NCBI GenBank assembly: GCA_946403075.1
Contig: CAMIYN010000021.1
Coordinates: 1-35,931, forward strand
Direction: 5' to 3'
DNA length: 35,931 bases
Source: an uncultured Lachnospiraceae bacterium
Lineage (GTDB): Bacteria; Bacillota; Clostridia; Lachnospirales; Lachnospiraceae
Position numbers and translations under genes: made by a program
Part shown: piece by piece, positions 1 through 6,184 of the stretch
Position numbering within the stretch: position 1 is the first letter of the stretch
Layout of the letters: every line of letters starts with the position of its first letter
The notes under the pieces: generated by a model
What the model saw: only the letters and a program-made list of their open reading frames with translations
Told to the model about the DNA's origin: nothing
Databases searched by the model: none

Positions 1-26
1 GAGTTCTATTAAAAAATTGTAACATG

Positions 27-93
27 CCCCCCCCTATAAATTTCTAATATGCCCCTTATCGGTAGTTTTTTATACTATTTCCCAAGGGGGGGG
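27..93 (+). promoter_or_regulatory. C-tract/G-tract leader of first secreted-protein gene
   Basis: An eight-C run (27-34), a second CCCC (52-55) and an eight-G run (86-93) lie just upstream of the ATG at 104. The G-run is the only SD-like sequence; GGGGG can pair with the anti-SD core CCUCC using one G-U pair, 10 nt before the start. C8 and G8 are perfectly complementary, so if both are transcribed the ribosome site could be sequestered. TATACT at 71-76 could be a -10 box, but I see no -35, and if it is used the C-run would not be in the transcript. The same layout recurs before the second paralogue. Confidence 0.5.
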
Positions 94-103
94 TTGTAAA
101 CAT

Positions 104-988
104 ATGAAAATATTTAAATTGTTTGTATCATTATGTTTAATAATATCTATATCACTGATAAATTCAATTGCAGCAATATCTGTATCCGATGGCTCTGCCT
201 TCGTTACAAAAGCAGAATTTGCAGCTGACCTCAATAATCTTTCTAATAGAATGTCTTCCCTTGAAAACTCCTTGGATGCAAAAATTGATAGTTTAGTATC
301 AAGCTATCTCAGTAGAAATGGTATATGGAATGGGGAAAAACAAACGAGTGATATTATTTTAGGAAGTAGTGTTCTTTTTGATATGTCTGATAAAAGTTCT
401 ACTGTTATAAAAAAGGATGCTAATGGATATACTTATACAGTAGGGATAGGATCTGGTAGTGTGAAGGCTAATGGGACACAAAAAGATATAAATAGAAGTG
501 CTGTCCAATCTACTTCAAAACAACAGTTTTTTTTGGGGATGGGATATAAGTTTGTGAAAATTAGTAAATCTGGTTTGTTAAGTTTTTCAGTTACTTTTCA
601 AGGAAGAAATTCCAGTTTTAATGAAATTGGTATGAATGTTAGTTCTTGGAGCACAAATGACCGTGAGAATGGATTATCTGGAGTTGCTGGTGTTGTATTA
701 TCAAAAGGAGATGAATATAATTTTAATAATTCAAATTCTCAATGGGTGGCTTCGTCTTTGTATGGGTATGGGACAGGAGTATATACTCAAACCAATGAGA
801 TAATAAAAAGAGTTTATATTGGATTTCCTTTTGGGAAAATAAATCTTTTAGGTTTTGTTAATAAAGATGATGAATTGAATTTGGGTTTTGTTGTTTCAGG
901 TTATTCTGCATATTATAGTGTAACTTCTTGGAGTTTGATGAGCGAAGGTGGATTTGGTATTAGTGATTTAGATGCAGTTGTTTATTAA
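104..988 (+). CDS. secreted protein, constant N-terminus, variable C-terminus (paralogue 1)
   Basis: A 294-residue protein with a Sec-type signal peptide: Lys at 2 and 5, then a hydrophobic stretch to about residue 22 and a small-residue end (SIAA). Residues 25-82 (start ISVSDGSAFVTKAEF, end GIWNGEKQT) look like a short coiled coil with regularly spaced Leu, Met and Ile (NNLSNRMSSLENSLDAKIDSL). They are almost identical to the protein at 1739-2506. The remaining ~210 residues are rich in Ser, Gly, Asn and aromatic residues, look beta-rich, and have no motif I can name; they end in AVVY. There is no LPXTG, lipobox or C-terminal membrane segment, so attachment is unclear. From memory, the TKAEF...LENSLDAKIDS type of N-terminus occurs on many secreted proteins of gut Clostridia. 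The conserved part uses C-rich codons (TCC, GAC, CTC) less common in the tail. Function unknown. Confidence 0.85.
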   Translation: MKIFKLFVSLCLIISISLINSIAAISVSDGSAFVTKAEFAADLNNLSNRMSSLENSLDAKIDSLVSSYLSRNGIWNGEKQTSDIILGSSVLFDMSDKSSTVIKKDANGYTYTVGIGSGSVKANGTQKDINRSAVQSTSKQQFFLGMGYKFVKISKSGLLSFSVTFQGRNSSFNEIGMNVSSWSTNDRENGLSGVAGVVLSKGDEYNFNNSNSQWVASSLYGYGTGVYTQTNEIIKRVYIGFPFGKINLLGFVNKDDELNLGFVVSGYSAYYSVTSWSLMSEGGFGISDLDAVVY

Positions 989-1060
989 TTAATATTAATT
1001 TGAAATGATTGATTATTAGATTGAGAATAAATATTCAGTAAAAATTTAGCACTTATTAAA

Positions 1061-1172
1061 AGTGTAGGGGCGAAGTCAAATAATGTAGGTGCGAAGCAAA
1101 TAACCATAGGGGAGAACCAAATAATCGTAGGAGCAAACCAAATAACCGTAGGGGCGAAGCATCGCGAGCCCT
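1061..1172 (+). repeat. five-copy 21-bp tandem repeat plus terminal inverted motif
   Basis: The TAGG (or equivalent) of successive units falls at 1065, 1086, 1107, 1128 and 1149, an exact 21-bp period. The consensus is about AATAACCGTAGGGGCGAAGC with point differences per unit. The last unit runs into CGCGAGCCC, giving GTAGGGGCGAAGC-AT-CGCGAGCCC. This is the reverse complement of the elements in the 1480-1670 array, for example GGGCTCGCGGTGCTTCGC at 1642. There are no unique spacers, so it is not a CRISPR. Confidence 0.85.
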
Positions 1173-1310
1173 AATGAAATATGTTTGTGTGTTAAAAATC
1201 ATAAATTAAAATTATATAAATAAAATAATATAATTTTTTTTTGAATGTGTGTTTGTGTATTCAAGCTACAATCATAAAGTTTATAAAAATAATCTATTTA
1301 AATATATTAA

Positions 1311-1487
1311 TTAATAATTTTTAAAGATTAATTTTATTTATCGAAATAAGAATTAATAAAATATTAATATATCCATAAATTTTGATATGATTATGCATAA
1401 AACTAAAACCTTGTTGAGTTTTAGTTTTTTTATTTTAAAATATATGTTATCTAGTGAGTGAAGTTGCAGATAGACCACTGGGCTCGC
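1311..1487. repeat. duplicated ~177-bp segment, copy 1
   Basis: This closely matches 2622-2797. Landmarks such as AATTAATAAAATATT, TTATGCATAAAACT, the terminator and GTGAGTGAAGTTGCAGATAG recur at a fixed offset of 1310 nt. Similarity stops abruptly just after GGGCTCGCA, inside the GC-rich repeat. It is part of a tandem duplication of gene, terminator and repeat array. Confidence 0.85.
1399..1430 (+). terminator. rho-independent terminator downstream of paralogue 1
   Basis: An 11-bp perfect stem (AAAACTAAAAC with GTTTTAGTTTT), 8-nt loop CTTGTTGA, then more T. The A-run on the left arm would let it act in both directions. It lies about 410 nt after the stop codon, so the 21-bp array would be in the transcript. 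Confidence 0.75.
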
Positions 1488-1670
1488 AATACTTCGCCTC
1501 TACAACTTTATCTACTTTCTTGCTACGGGCTCGTGGTACTTCGCCCCTACATTTTTCAAGTCGCCCATACGACTATCGCTGCTTTCTTGTTACGGGCTCG
1601 TGGTACTTCGCCCCCTACAACTTTTACTACTATCTTGCGACGGGCTCGCGGTGCTTCGCTCCTACAAATA
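1480..1670 (-). repeat. GC-rich intergenic repeat array (inverted relative to 1061-1172)
   Basis: GGGCTCG occurs at 1480, 1527, 1594 and 1642, each followed by a TTCGCC/CTCCTAC-type end; spacing is 47, 67 and 48 nt. The full unit reads about TTGCTACGGGCTCGTGGTAC then TTCGCCCCTACA, with a more variable AT-rich linker. An RNA copy can form GGG-(bulge CTC)-GNGG/GCGA with TCGC-CCC hairpins. It stands out against the AT-rich background. It resembles, from memory, the widespread GTAGGGGCG-type bacterial intergenic repeats. Confidence 0.8.
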
Positions 1671-1736
1671 CCCCCCCTATAAATTTCTAATATGCCCCCT
1701 ATGGGTAGTTTTTTTTATTATTTCCCAAGGGGGGGG
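1671..1736 (+). promoter_or_regulatory. C-tract/G-tract leader of second secreted-protein gene
   Basis: Seven C (1671-1677), five C (1695-1699), GGG (1703-1705) and eight G (1729-1736) precede the ATG at 1739. The text between is nearly the same as in the first leader (TATAAATTTCTAATATGCCC and ATTTCCCAAGG). Here the G-run ends only 2 nt before the ATG, against 10 nt in copy 1, so copy 2 lacks about 8 nt. The G-run is the only possible SD. TATTAT at 1716-1721 may be a -10 box. Confidence 0.5.
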
Positions 1737-1738
1737 TT

Positions 1739-2506
1739 ATGAAAATATTAAAATTTTTTATATCTTTATCTTTGATATTATCAGTGTCATTAATAAATTC
1801 AATCGCTGCAATATCTGTATCCGATGGCTCTGCCTTTGTTACAAAAGCAGAATTTGCGGCAGACCTCAATAATCTATCTAATAGAATGTCTTCCCTTGAA
1901 AACTCCTTGGATGCTAAAATTGATAGTTTGGTATCTTCATATCTTAGTAGAAATGGTATCTGGAATGGGGAAAAACAGACTTTTTTGGATTATACGGAAG
2001 AAAAACTTTGGCCTAATAAGTGGTGTACAAAAGCAACTGGTGATGAAGTTGTAACTAATGACCTTGTTTCTATTTGTGAGACAACTAAGTCAGGTCTTTT
2101 TAATTTACAGTTTGAAATTATTTCAAAAGTAGCTCTGGGAAGTAGTAATACAGCACAGGCCACTATTATGAGGTTCACTTCAAATTCAACTAATTCTAGT
2201 GCTCCAAGAGCCGTAATTACTGTTAAATATGATATTTGTGATATTTTAAATAAAAATGTTGTCATATTTTCTTCCGCTATAATTGCTCAAACATATTACT
2301 CAATAAATGTTGTAAAGGTAATGGATTTATTTTTACCATCATTTTTTTGTAATAATTTCTTCTTTGTTCAAAAAGGGGTAACCTTGGGAATGCGATTAGT
2401 TTTCACATGTGAAGGTGGTAACTGGAGTGATACTTATTTTGTAAGAAATACTAATTATTCATATTGTAATCCAAATCTCAAATTTTTAGAAGCATCTATA
2501 TATTAA
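1739..2506 (+). CDS. secreted protein, constant N-terminus, variable C-terminus (paralogue 2)
   Basis: A 255-residue protein. Residues 1-24 form a signal peptide similar to that of the gene at 104, and residues 25-82 match that protein almost exactly, with mostly synonymous DNA changes. After GEKQT the sequence switches to an unrelated-looking domain (FLDYTEEKLWPNKW...) containing seven cysteines, whereas the mature part of paralogue 1 has none. Two weak similarities survive: TTKSGLFNLQFEI here against ISKSGLLSFSVTF in paralogue 1, and the ends LEASIY and LDAVVY. The tails may therefore share an ancient fold or be parallel members of one mosaic family. No anchoring signal or catalytic motif is seen. 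The start is the ATG right after the G-run. It probably has the same surface or secreted role as paralogue 1, but the function is unknown. Confidence 0.85.
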   Translation: MKILKFFISLSLILSVSLINSIAAISVSDGSAFVTKAEFAADLNNLSNRMSSLENSLDAKIDSLVSSYLSRNGIWNGEKQTFLDYTEEKLWPNKWCTKATGDEVVTNDLVSICETTKSGLFNLQFEIISKVALGSSNTAQATIMRFTSNSTNSSAPRAVITVKYDICDILNKNVVIFSSAIIAQTYYSINVVKVMDLFLPSFFCNNFFFVQKGVTLGMRLVFTCEGGNWSDTYFVRNTNYSYCNPNLKFLEASIY

Positions 2507-2621
2507 TACTAAAAATTTTTAATTCTAATTTATATTTTTGTAGTGAAGGGATAGATATGGAATTTAGACATAGAGTAAAATATTTGTAGGTTTTACTGAA
2601 CTAAATATTGAAAAATACTTA

Positions 2622-2797
2622 TTAATAATTTTTTAAAATTGATTTCATTTATAGTGTAAGAATTAATAAAATATTGATATATTCATAAATTTTAATATGA
2701 TTATGCATAAAACTAAAACCTTGTTGAGTTTTAGTTTTTTTATTTCAAAATATATGTTATGTAGTGAGTGAAGTTGCAGATAGACCACTGGGCTCGC
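2622..2797. repeat. duplicated ~177-bp segment, copy 2
   Basis: Matches 1311-1487 at an offset of about 1310 nt, including the terminator and the GTGAGTGAAGTTGCAGATAG landmark. It diverges inside the GC-rich element (GGGCTCGCA then CCGTTTCG here, ATACTTCG in copy 1). Each paralogous gene thus carries the same downstream module. Confidence 0.85.
2709..2740 (+). terminator. rho-independent terminator downstream of paralogue 2
   Basis: Identical stem-loop to that at 1399-1430: 11-bp stem 2709-2719 with 2728-2738, loop CTTGTTGA, T-run after. It lies about 200 nt beyond the stop codon. Confidence 0.75.
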
Positions 2798-3070
2798 ACC
2801 GTTTCGCCCCTACGGCCCCTACGATTAACTCTACTTTCTTGCTACGGGCTCGCTTAGGGCTCCCACTGGTTCGCCCCTACAACTTTAGCTAATATCTTGC
2901 TACGGGCACGGGGTACTTCGCCCCTACGGCCCCTACGATTAACTCTAATGTCTTGCATATGGGCTCGCTAAGGGCTCCCAGTGGTTCGCCCCTACGGCCC
3001 CTACCTTTTTCAGGTTCGCCCCTATAACTTTCGCTACTGTCTTGCGATGGGCTCGTGCCGTTTCGCCCTG
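2790..3070 (-). repeat. long GC-rich intergenic repeat array upstream of rfbA
   Basis: GGGCTCG or GGGCACG recurs at 2790, 2846, 2903, 2961 and 3049, paired with TTCGCCCCTAC ends. Sub-repeats include TACGGCCCCTACGATTAACT (near 2811 and 2925) and GGGCTCGCTTAGGGCTCCCA-like blocks (2846 and 2961). The orientation matches the array at 1480-1670. The nested structure suggests several rounds of unequal exchange. Confidence 0.8.
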
Positions 3071-3117
3071 TATTTTTATTGTTTCTACAAAGCTTGACTT
3101 TATTTTATAAAATGATT

Positions 3118-3147
3118 TTGTAAATTTTTTAAAAAATATGATATAAT
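3118..3147 (+). promoter_or_regulatory. likely rfbA promoter (extended -10)
   Basis: TTGTAA (3118-3123), an 18-nt spacer, then TGATATAAT (TG 3139-3140, TATAAT 3142-3147). Other TATAAT boxes at 3155-3160 and 3233-3238 could also serve, so the true start is uncertain. Confidence 0.5.
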
Positions 3148-3250
3148 AAATTGTTATAATTTTTTTGATTTTAAATTTTTTATGGTAATCTTTATTAATA
3201 TAAATTTTCAAAATTTCGTTTTTTGAATTATTTATAATGAAAGTTCCATA

Positions 3251-3291
3251 GGAAACCATATATAAATTGTAATCTTTTTTTAGGTTTCCTT
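3251..3291. promoter_or_regulatory. dyad AGGAAACC-N25-GGTTTCCT upstream of rfbA
   Basis: Perfect 8-bp inverted repeat (3251-3258 and 3284-3291) with 25 nt between the arms; the arm centres are 32 bp apart, close to three helical turns. It sits 13 nt after a TATAAT (3233-3238) and 15 nt before the rfbA SD. An almost identical arrangement precedes htrA (17186-17224). It could be an operator or an RNA hairpin in the leader. Confidence 0.5.
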
Positions 3292-3304
3292 ATATAATAT
3301 TAAA

Positions 3305-3340
3305 AAGGAGGATGCATTTTAAAATGCGATTTTTTAAATG
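3305..3340 (+). promoter_or_regulatory. rfbA ribosome site: SD, palindrome, mini-ORF, start
   Basis: A strong AAGGAGG (3305-3311) lies 26 nt before the rfbA ATG at 3338, too far for normal use. Between them is the 14-nt palindrome GCATTTTAAAATGC (3314-3327). Folding it out leaves 12 nt. An ATG at 3324, well spaced from the SD, opens a five-codon frame (MRFFK) whose TGA overlaps the rfbA ATG as ATGA, so coupled reinitiation is the alternative. TAA directly before the ATG rules out a longer rfbA. Confidence 0.6.
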
Positions 3341-4219
3341 AAAGGAATAATACTTGCTGGTGGTTCAGGGACAAGGTTATATCCTCTTACTAAGGTTACA
3401 TCAAAACAATTATTACCTATATATGATAAACCAATGATTTATTATCCATTATCTGTATTAATGAATGCTGGGATAAGAGATATATTGATTATTTCTACTC
3501 CAAGTGATACAAATAAGTTTAAAGAATTATTAGGAGTAGGTGATGAGTTTGGTATTAATTTGACTTATAGAGTGCAACCATCACCTGATGGATTGGCACA
3601 AGCATTTATAATTGGTGATGAATTTATAGCAAATGATAATGTAGCAATGATTTTGGGTGATAATATTTTTTTCGGTCAAGGATTAACAGAGAGACTTAGA
3701 GAAGCAACAAATAATAAAAGTGGTGCTACTGTCTTTGGATACTATGTTGATGACCCTGAAAGATTTGGAATAGTAGAATTTGATGAAAATGGTAAAGCAA
3801 TATCTATCGAAGAAAAACCAATAAAACCAAAATCAAACTATTGTGTGACTGGTCTATATTTTTATGATAACAAAGTTGTAAATTATGCAAAGTCCTTAAA
3901 GCCATCAAAAAGGGGAGAGCTTGAGATAACTGATTTAAATAGAATCTATCTTGAAAATAATGAATTAAATGTGGTGCTACTTGGGAAAGGTTTTACATGG
4001 TTAGATACAGGGACACATGAATCACTAGTTGATGCTACAAATTTTGTGAGAACAATAGAAGCACACGAACATAGAAAGATAGCTTGCCTTGAAGAGATTG
4101 CATATAAAAATGGGTGGATAGATTTAAGTCTTATGGAAAAAGCATATGAGACATATAAAAAAAATGAGTATGGGAAATATTTAAAAGATGTAATAGATGG
4201 TAAATACATAGATAATTAA
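3338..4219 (+). CDS. rfbA: glucose-1-phosphate thymidylyltransferase
   Basis: Makes dTDP-glucose from dTTP and glucose-1-phosphate in the cytoplasm, the entry step of dTDP-rhamnose and other dTDP-deoxyhexose pathways. The 293-residue length fits the short RmlA class. The nucleotide-binding signature [11 protein letters not shown] starts at residue 8, followed by [18 protein letters not shown]. Other RmlA landmarks are [54 protein letters not shown] and [13 protein letters not shown]. rfbB follows after 160 nt; rfbC and rfbD are absent from the window, so the final sugar cannot be stated. Translation probably depends on the unusual SD-palindrome leader described separately. Identification is secure. 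Confidence 0.97.
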   Translation: MKGIILAGGSGTRLYPLTKVTSKQLLPIYDKPMIYYPLSVLMNAGIRDILIISTPSDTNKFKELLGVGDEFGINLTYRVQPSPDGLAQAFIIGDEFIANDNVAMILGDNIFFGQGLTERLREATNNKSGATVFGYYVDDPERFGIVEFDENGKAISIEEKPIKPKSNYCVTGLYFYDNKVVNYAKSLKPSKRGELEITDLNRIYLENNELNVVLLGKGFTWLDTGTHESLVDATNFVRTIEAHEHRKIACLEEIAYKNGWIDLSLMEKAYETYKKNEYGKYLKDVIDGKYIDN

Positions 4220-4230
4220 AAAGCTTTAGT

Positions 4231-4297
4231 GCCGTAGGTGCAATATGATAATGTAGTGGCGAGCTATTTGTCGATAGGTAGTATTATTGCGAGCCAA
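4231..4297 (+). repeat. degenerate copies of the GTAGGGGCGAA repeat
   Basis: GCCGTAGGTGC, GTAGTGGCGAGC and ATAGGTAG...GCGAGCC follow at about 19-21 nt spacing (TAG at 4235, 4254 and 4275), in the same orientation as 1061-1172. It looks like a decayed relative of that array. Arrays of opposite orientation therefore flank rfbA (2790-3070 and here). Confidence 0.55.
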
Positions 4298-4379
4298 ACT
4301 GCAAAAACTTGAAATAATTACTTATCTGTTGTAATTATAATTATGAAATCTATAAATTAATTGAGAAAGGATTTTTAAT

Positions 4380-5417
4380 ATGAATATTTTAGTAACAGGT
4401 GGTGCTGGTTTCATTGGAGGAAATTTTATGCACTATATGGTAAACAAATATGAAAACGACAAAATCATATGTGTTGATAAACTTACTTATTGTGGTAATT
4501 TGGAAACACTTGCTCCTATATCTAATAGAAAAAACTATAAATTTATAAAGGCAGACATTACCGATAGGAATACTATATATCAAATTTTTGAAGAGAACAA
4601 AATTGATATAGTAGTAAATTTTGCGGCTGAGAGTCATGTGGATAGGTCAGTTGAAAATCCAGAAATATTTATTATTACAAATGTTATAGGAACACAAGTT
4701 TTGATGGATGCATGTAGAAAGTATGGTATAAAAAGATTTCATCAAGTATCCACAGATGAAGTTTATGGAGATTTGCCACTTGATAGAGTTGATTTATTTT
4801 TTACAGAGAATACACCAATACGAGCATCAAGTCCATATTCTGCATCAAAAGCTTCTGCTGATTTATTGGTTATGTCATATTATAGGACATATCAATTACC
4901 TGTTAGTATAAGTAGATGTTCTAATAATTATGGTCCTTATCATTTTCCAGAGAAACTGATTCCATTAATGATTAGTAGAGCACTTCATAATGAAAAATTA
5001 CCTGTATATGGAAATGGATTAAATGTGAGAGATTGGCTCTATGTCGAAGACCACTGCACTGCAATAGATTTAATAATTAGGAATAGCAAAGTAGGTGAAA
5101 TTTATAATATAGGTGGGCATAATGAAAAAACCAATATAGAAGTAGTAAAAACAATTTTAAAAATTTTGGAAAAAGACGAATCATTAATTGAGTATGTAAA
5201 GGATAGACCAGGACATGATTTAAGGTATGCTATTGATGCGAGTAAAATTGAAAAAGATTTAAACTGGAAGCCAAAATATACTTTTGATATAGGTATTAAA
5301 AAAACTATTGAATGGTATTTAAATAATAAAACTTGGTGGGAGCATATCTTAAGTGGAGAATACAAAAATTATTTTAAGAAAATGTATGAAAAAAAGTATT
5401 GTTCATCCAATGAATAA
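4380..5417 (+). CDS. rfbB: dTDP-glucose 4,6-dehydratase
   Basis: Converts dTDP-glucose to dTDP-4-keto-6-deoxyglucose with bound NAD, following RfbA. It is an extended short-chain dehydrogenase of 345 residues, the usual length. Visible are the NAD motif GGAGFIGGNF (residues 7-16), ADIT, NFAAESHVDRS, the dehydratase triad region STDEVYGDL (Asp126-Glu127), YSASK with Tyr153 and Lys157, and SNNYGPYHFPEKLIP plus NVRDWLYVEDH for substrate binding. The start ATG has AAAGGAT seven nt upstream. A weak TTGAAA (4309-4314) with TAATTA or TATAAT near 4332-4341 might give it its own promoter. Its product can feed the glycosyltransferases further along. Confidence 0.97.
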   Translation: MNILVTGGAGFIGGNFMHYMVNKYENDKIICVDKLTYCGNLETLAPISNRKNYKFIKADITDRNTIYQIFEENKIDIVVNFAAESHVDRSVENPEIFIITNVIGTQVLMDACRKYGIKRFHQVSTDEVYGDLPLDRVDLFFTENTPIRASSPYSASKASADLLVMSYYRTYQLPVSISRCSNNYGPYHFPEKLIPLMISRALHNEKLPVYGNGLNVRDWLYVEDHCTAIDLIIRNSKVGEIYNIGGHNEKTNIEVVKTILKILEKDESLIEYVKDRPGHDLRYAIDASKIEKDLNWKPKYTFDIGIKKTIEWYLNNKTWWEHILSGEYKNYFKKMYEKKYCSSNE

Positions 5418-5481
5418 ATAAATTAATAAGTTTAATTATTTTGGAAATAAGATAATGCAAATATTGGACTAATCTTTAACA

Positions 5482-5510
5482 TTGTTTTATTTAAATAAAT
5501 TTGTTAAAAT
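5482..5510 (+). promoter_or_regulatory. promoter of coiled-coil/rluD/HAD unit
   Basis: TTGTTT (5482-5487), 17-nt spacer, TGTTAAAAT (TG 5502-5503, TAAAAT 5505-5510). Transcription would start near 5517, about 25 nt before the next ATG. Confidence 0.6.
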
Positions 5511-5541
5511 AAGTATTAAATAATATTATACAAGGAGCAAT

Positions 5542-6183
5542 ATGGCAATTAGTAATTTAGAGACAACAATTGATGATATAGAGCAATTAATAGAAAGAGT
5601 TAGACCTGATAATAAGGGTAAAATTGTGTTGCCAAAAGCAGAATTAAAACAATTGTTGGATGAATTAAAAAATTCTATTCCATCGGAAATAAAGAGATTT
5701 AATGATAAAACAAGAGAACTTGAGAGGTCAAAATCTCAAGAGATAGAAAAGGCGAGAGAAAATGCAGAGAGAATAATGAGAGAAGCAAATTCTATGAGAG
5801 ATAAATTGCTCGATGAAAATGAACAAGTAAAAATTGCAGAAGAGAGAGCCAATCAGATTATTAGTCAGGCAAATGCGAGAGCACAAGAAATTATTTCAAA
5901 TAGTGAAAATGCATCAAGGAGCATACAAGAGAAAGCACTGAAGGAATATGATGATTCACTTATATATATTATTAATTATATACAAACTTTAGGTAAAGAT
6001 ACTACTGAGATGTTAAATAATAATGTAAATATACTTAGAAATAAATTGAATGAAGTAATGAATATAAGAAATAGTTTGCAAGAAAGCATACAAAAGAGAA
6101 ATGATATAGAGAACCAAAAACAAGTTTTATATAGACAAAACAATAATACTAATCCATATGATGTAAACAATAATTTTTATTAA
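5542..6183 (+). CDS. coiled-coil protein, DivIVA/ATP-synthase-B-like
   Basis: A 213-residue soluble protein. Residues 1-45 (AISNLETTIDDIEQLIERV...KIVLPKAELKQLLDEL) resemble the N-terminal region of clostridial DivIVA-like or 'ATPase subunit H-like' proteins. Residues ~45-125 form a long charged helix rich in Glu, Lys, Arg and Ala (EKARENAERIMREAN, RANQIISQANARAQEII), as in DivIVA and F-ATPase b subunits. A second helical stretch spans ~130-190, and the tail is Asn-rich. There is no membrane segment or enzymatic motif. Relatives often sit in cell-envelope or division neighbourhoods; a scaffold role is inference. The ATG follows AAGGAG at normal spacing. The pseudouridine synthase gene begins 1 nt after its stop. 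Confidence 0.75.
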   Translation: MAISNLETTIDDIEQLIERVRPDNKGKIVLPKAELKQLLDELKNSIPSEIKRFNDKTRELERSKSQEIEKARENAERIMREANSMRDKLLDENEQVKIAEERANQIISQANARAQEIISNSENASRSIQEKALKEYDDSLIYIINYIQTLGKDTTEMLNNNVNILRNKLNEVMNIRNSLQESIQKRNDIENQKQVLYRQNNNTNPYDVNNNFY

Positions 6184-6184
6184 G

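Larger units (their letters stand above)
989..1738. other. gene-free repeat-rich spacer between the two paralogues
   Basis: No credible gene is seen in these 750 nt. In order it holds AT-rich sequence, five 21-bp tandem repeats (1061-1165) ending in an inverted GCGAGCCC motif, AT-rich sequence to about 1310, a segment duplicated downstream of the second paralogue (1311-1487) that contains a terminator (1399-1430), GC-rich repeats in the opposite orientation (1480-1670), and the C/G-tract leader (1671-1736). Short overlapping open frames at 1454-1872 arise from the repeats and lack ribosome sites. Confidence 0.8.
2507..3337. other. gene-free repeat-rich spacer before rfbA
   Basis: No credible gene in 831 nt. 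It contains the second copy of the duplicated segment and terminator, a ~280-bp GC-rich repeat array, then AT-rich sequence with the likely rfbA promoter, a GGAAACC/GGTTTCC dyad and the unusual rfbA ribosome site. A 104-codon minus-strand frame (2945-3259) begins in the repeats, has no SD and is rejected as a gene. Confidence 0.75.

Noticed and set aside
1061-1172. CRISPR array
   Set aside because: Units are contiguous with no unique spacers, repeats are not identical, and no cas gene is present.
1454-1872. Three overlapping plus-strand frames of 74-90 codons
   Set aside because: They are generated by the GC-rich repeats, lack ribosome sites and overlap each other and the second secreted-protein gene.
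104-2506. Diversity-generating retroelement
   Set aside because: No reverse transcriptase and no template repeat pair with adenine-biased changes; the variable part replaces a whole domain rather than scattered codons.
104-2506. Prophage tail-fibre or insertion sequence origin for the paralogues
   Set aside because: No phage structural gene, integrase or transposase is nearby; both proteins have signal peptides.
2945-3259. 104-codon minus-strand frame
   Set aside because: It starts in repeats, runs through the AT-rich rfbA promoter region, has no SD and looks compositionally random.
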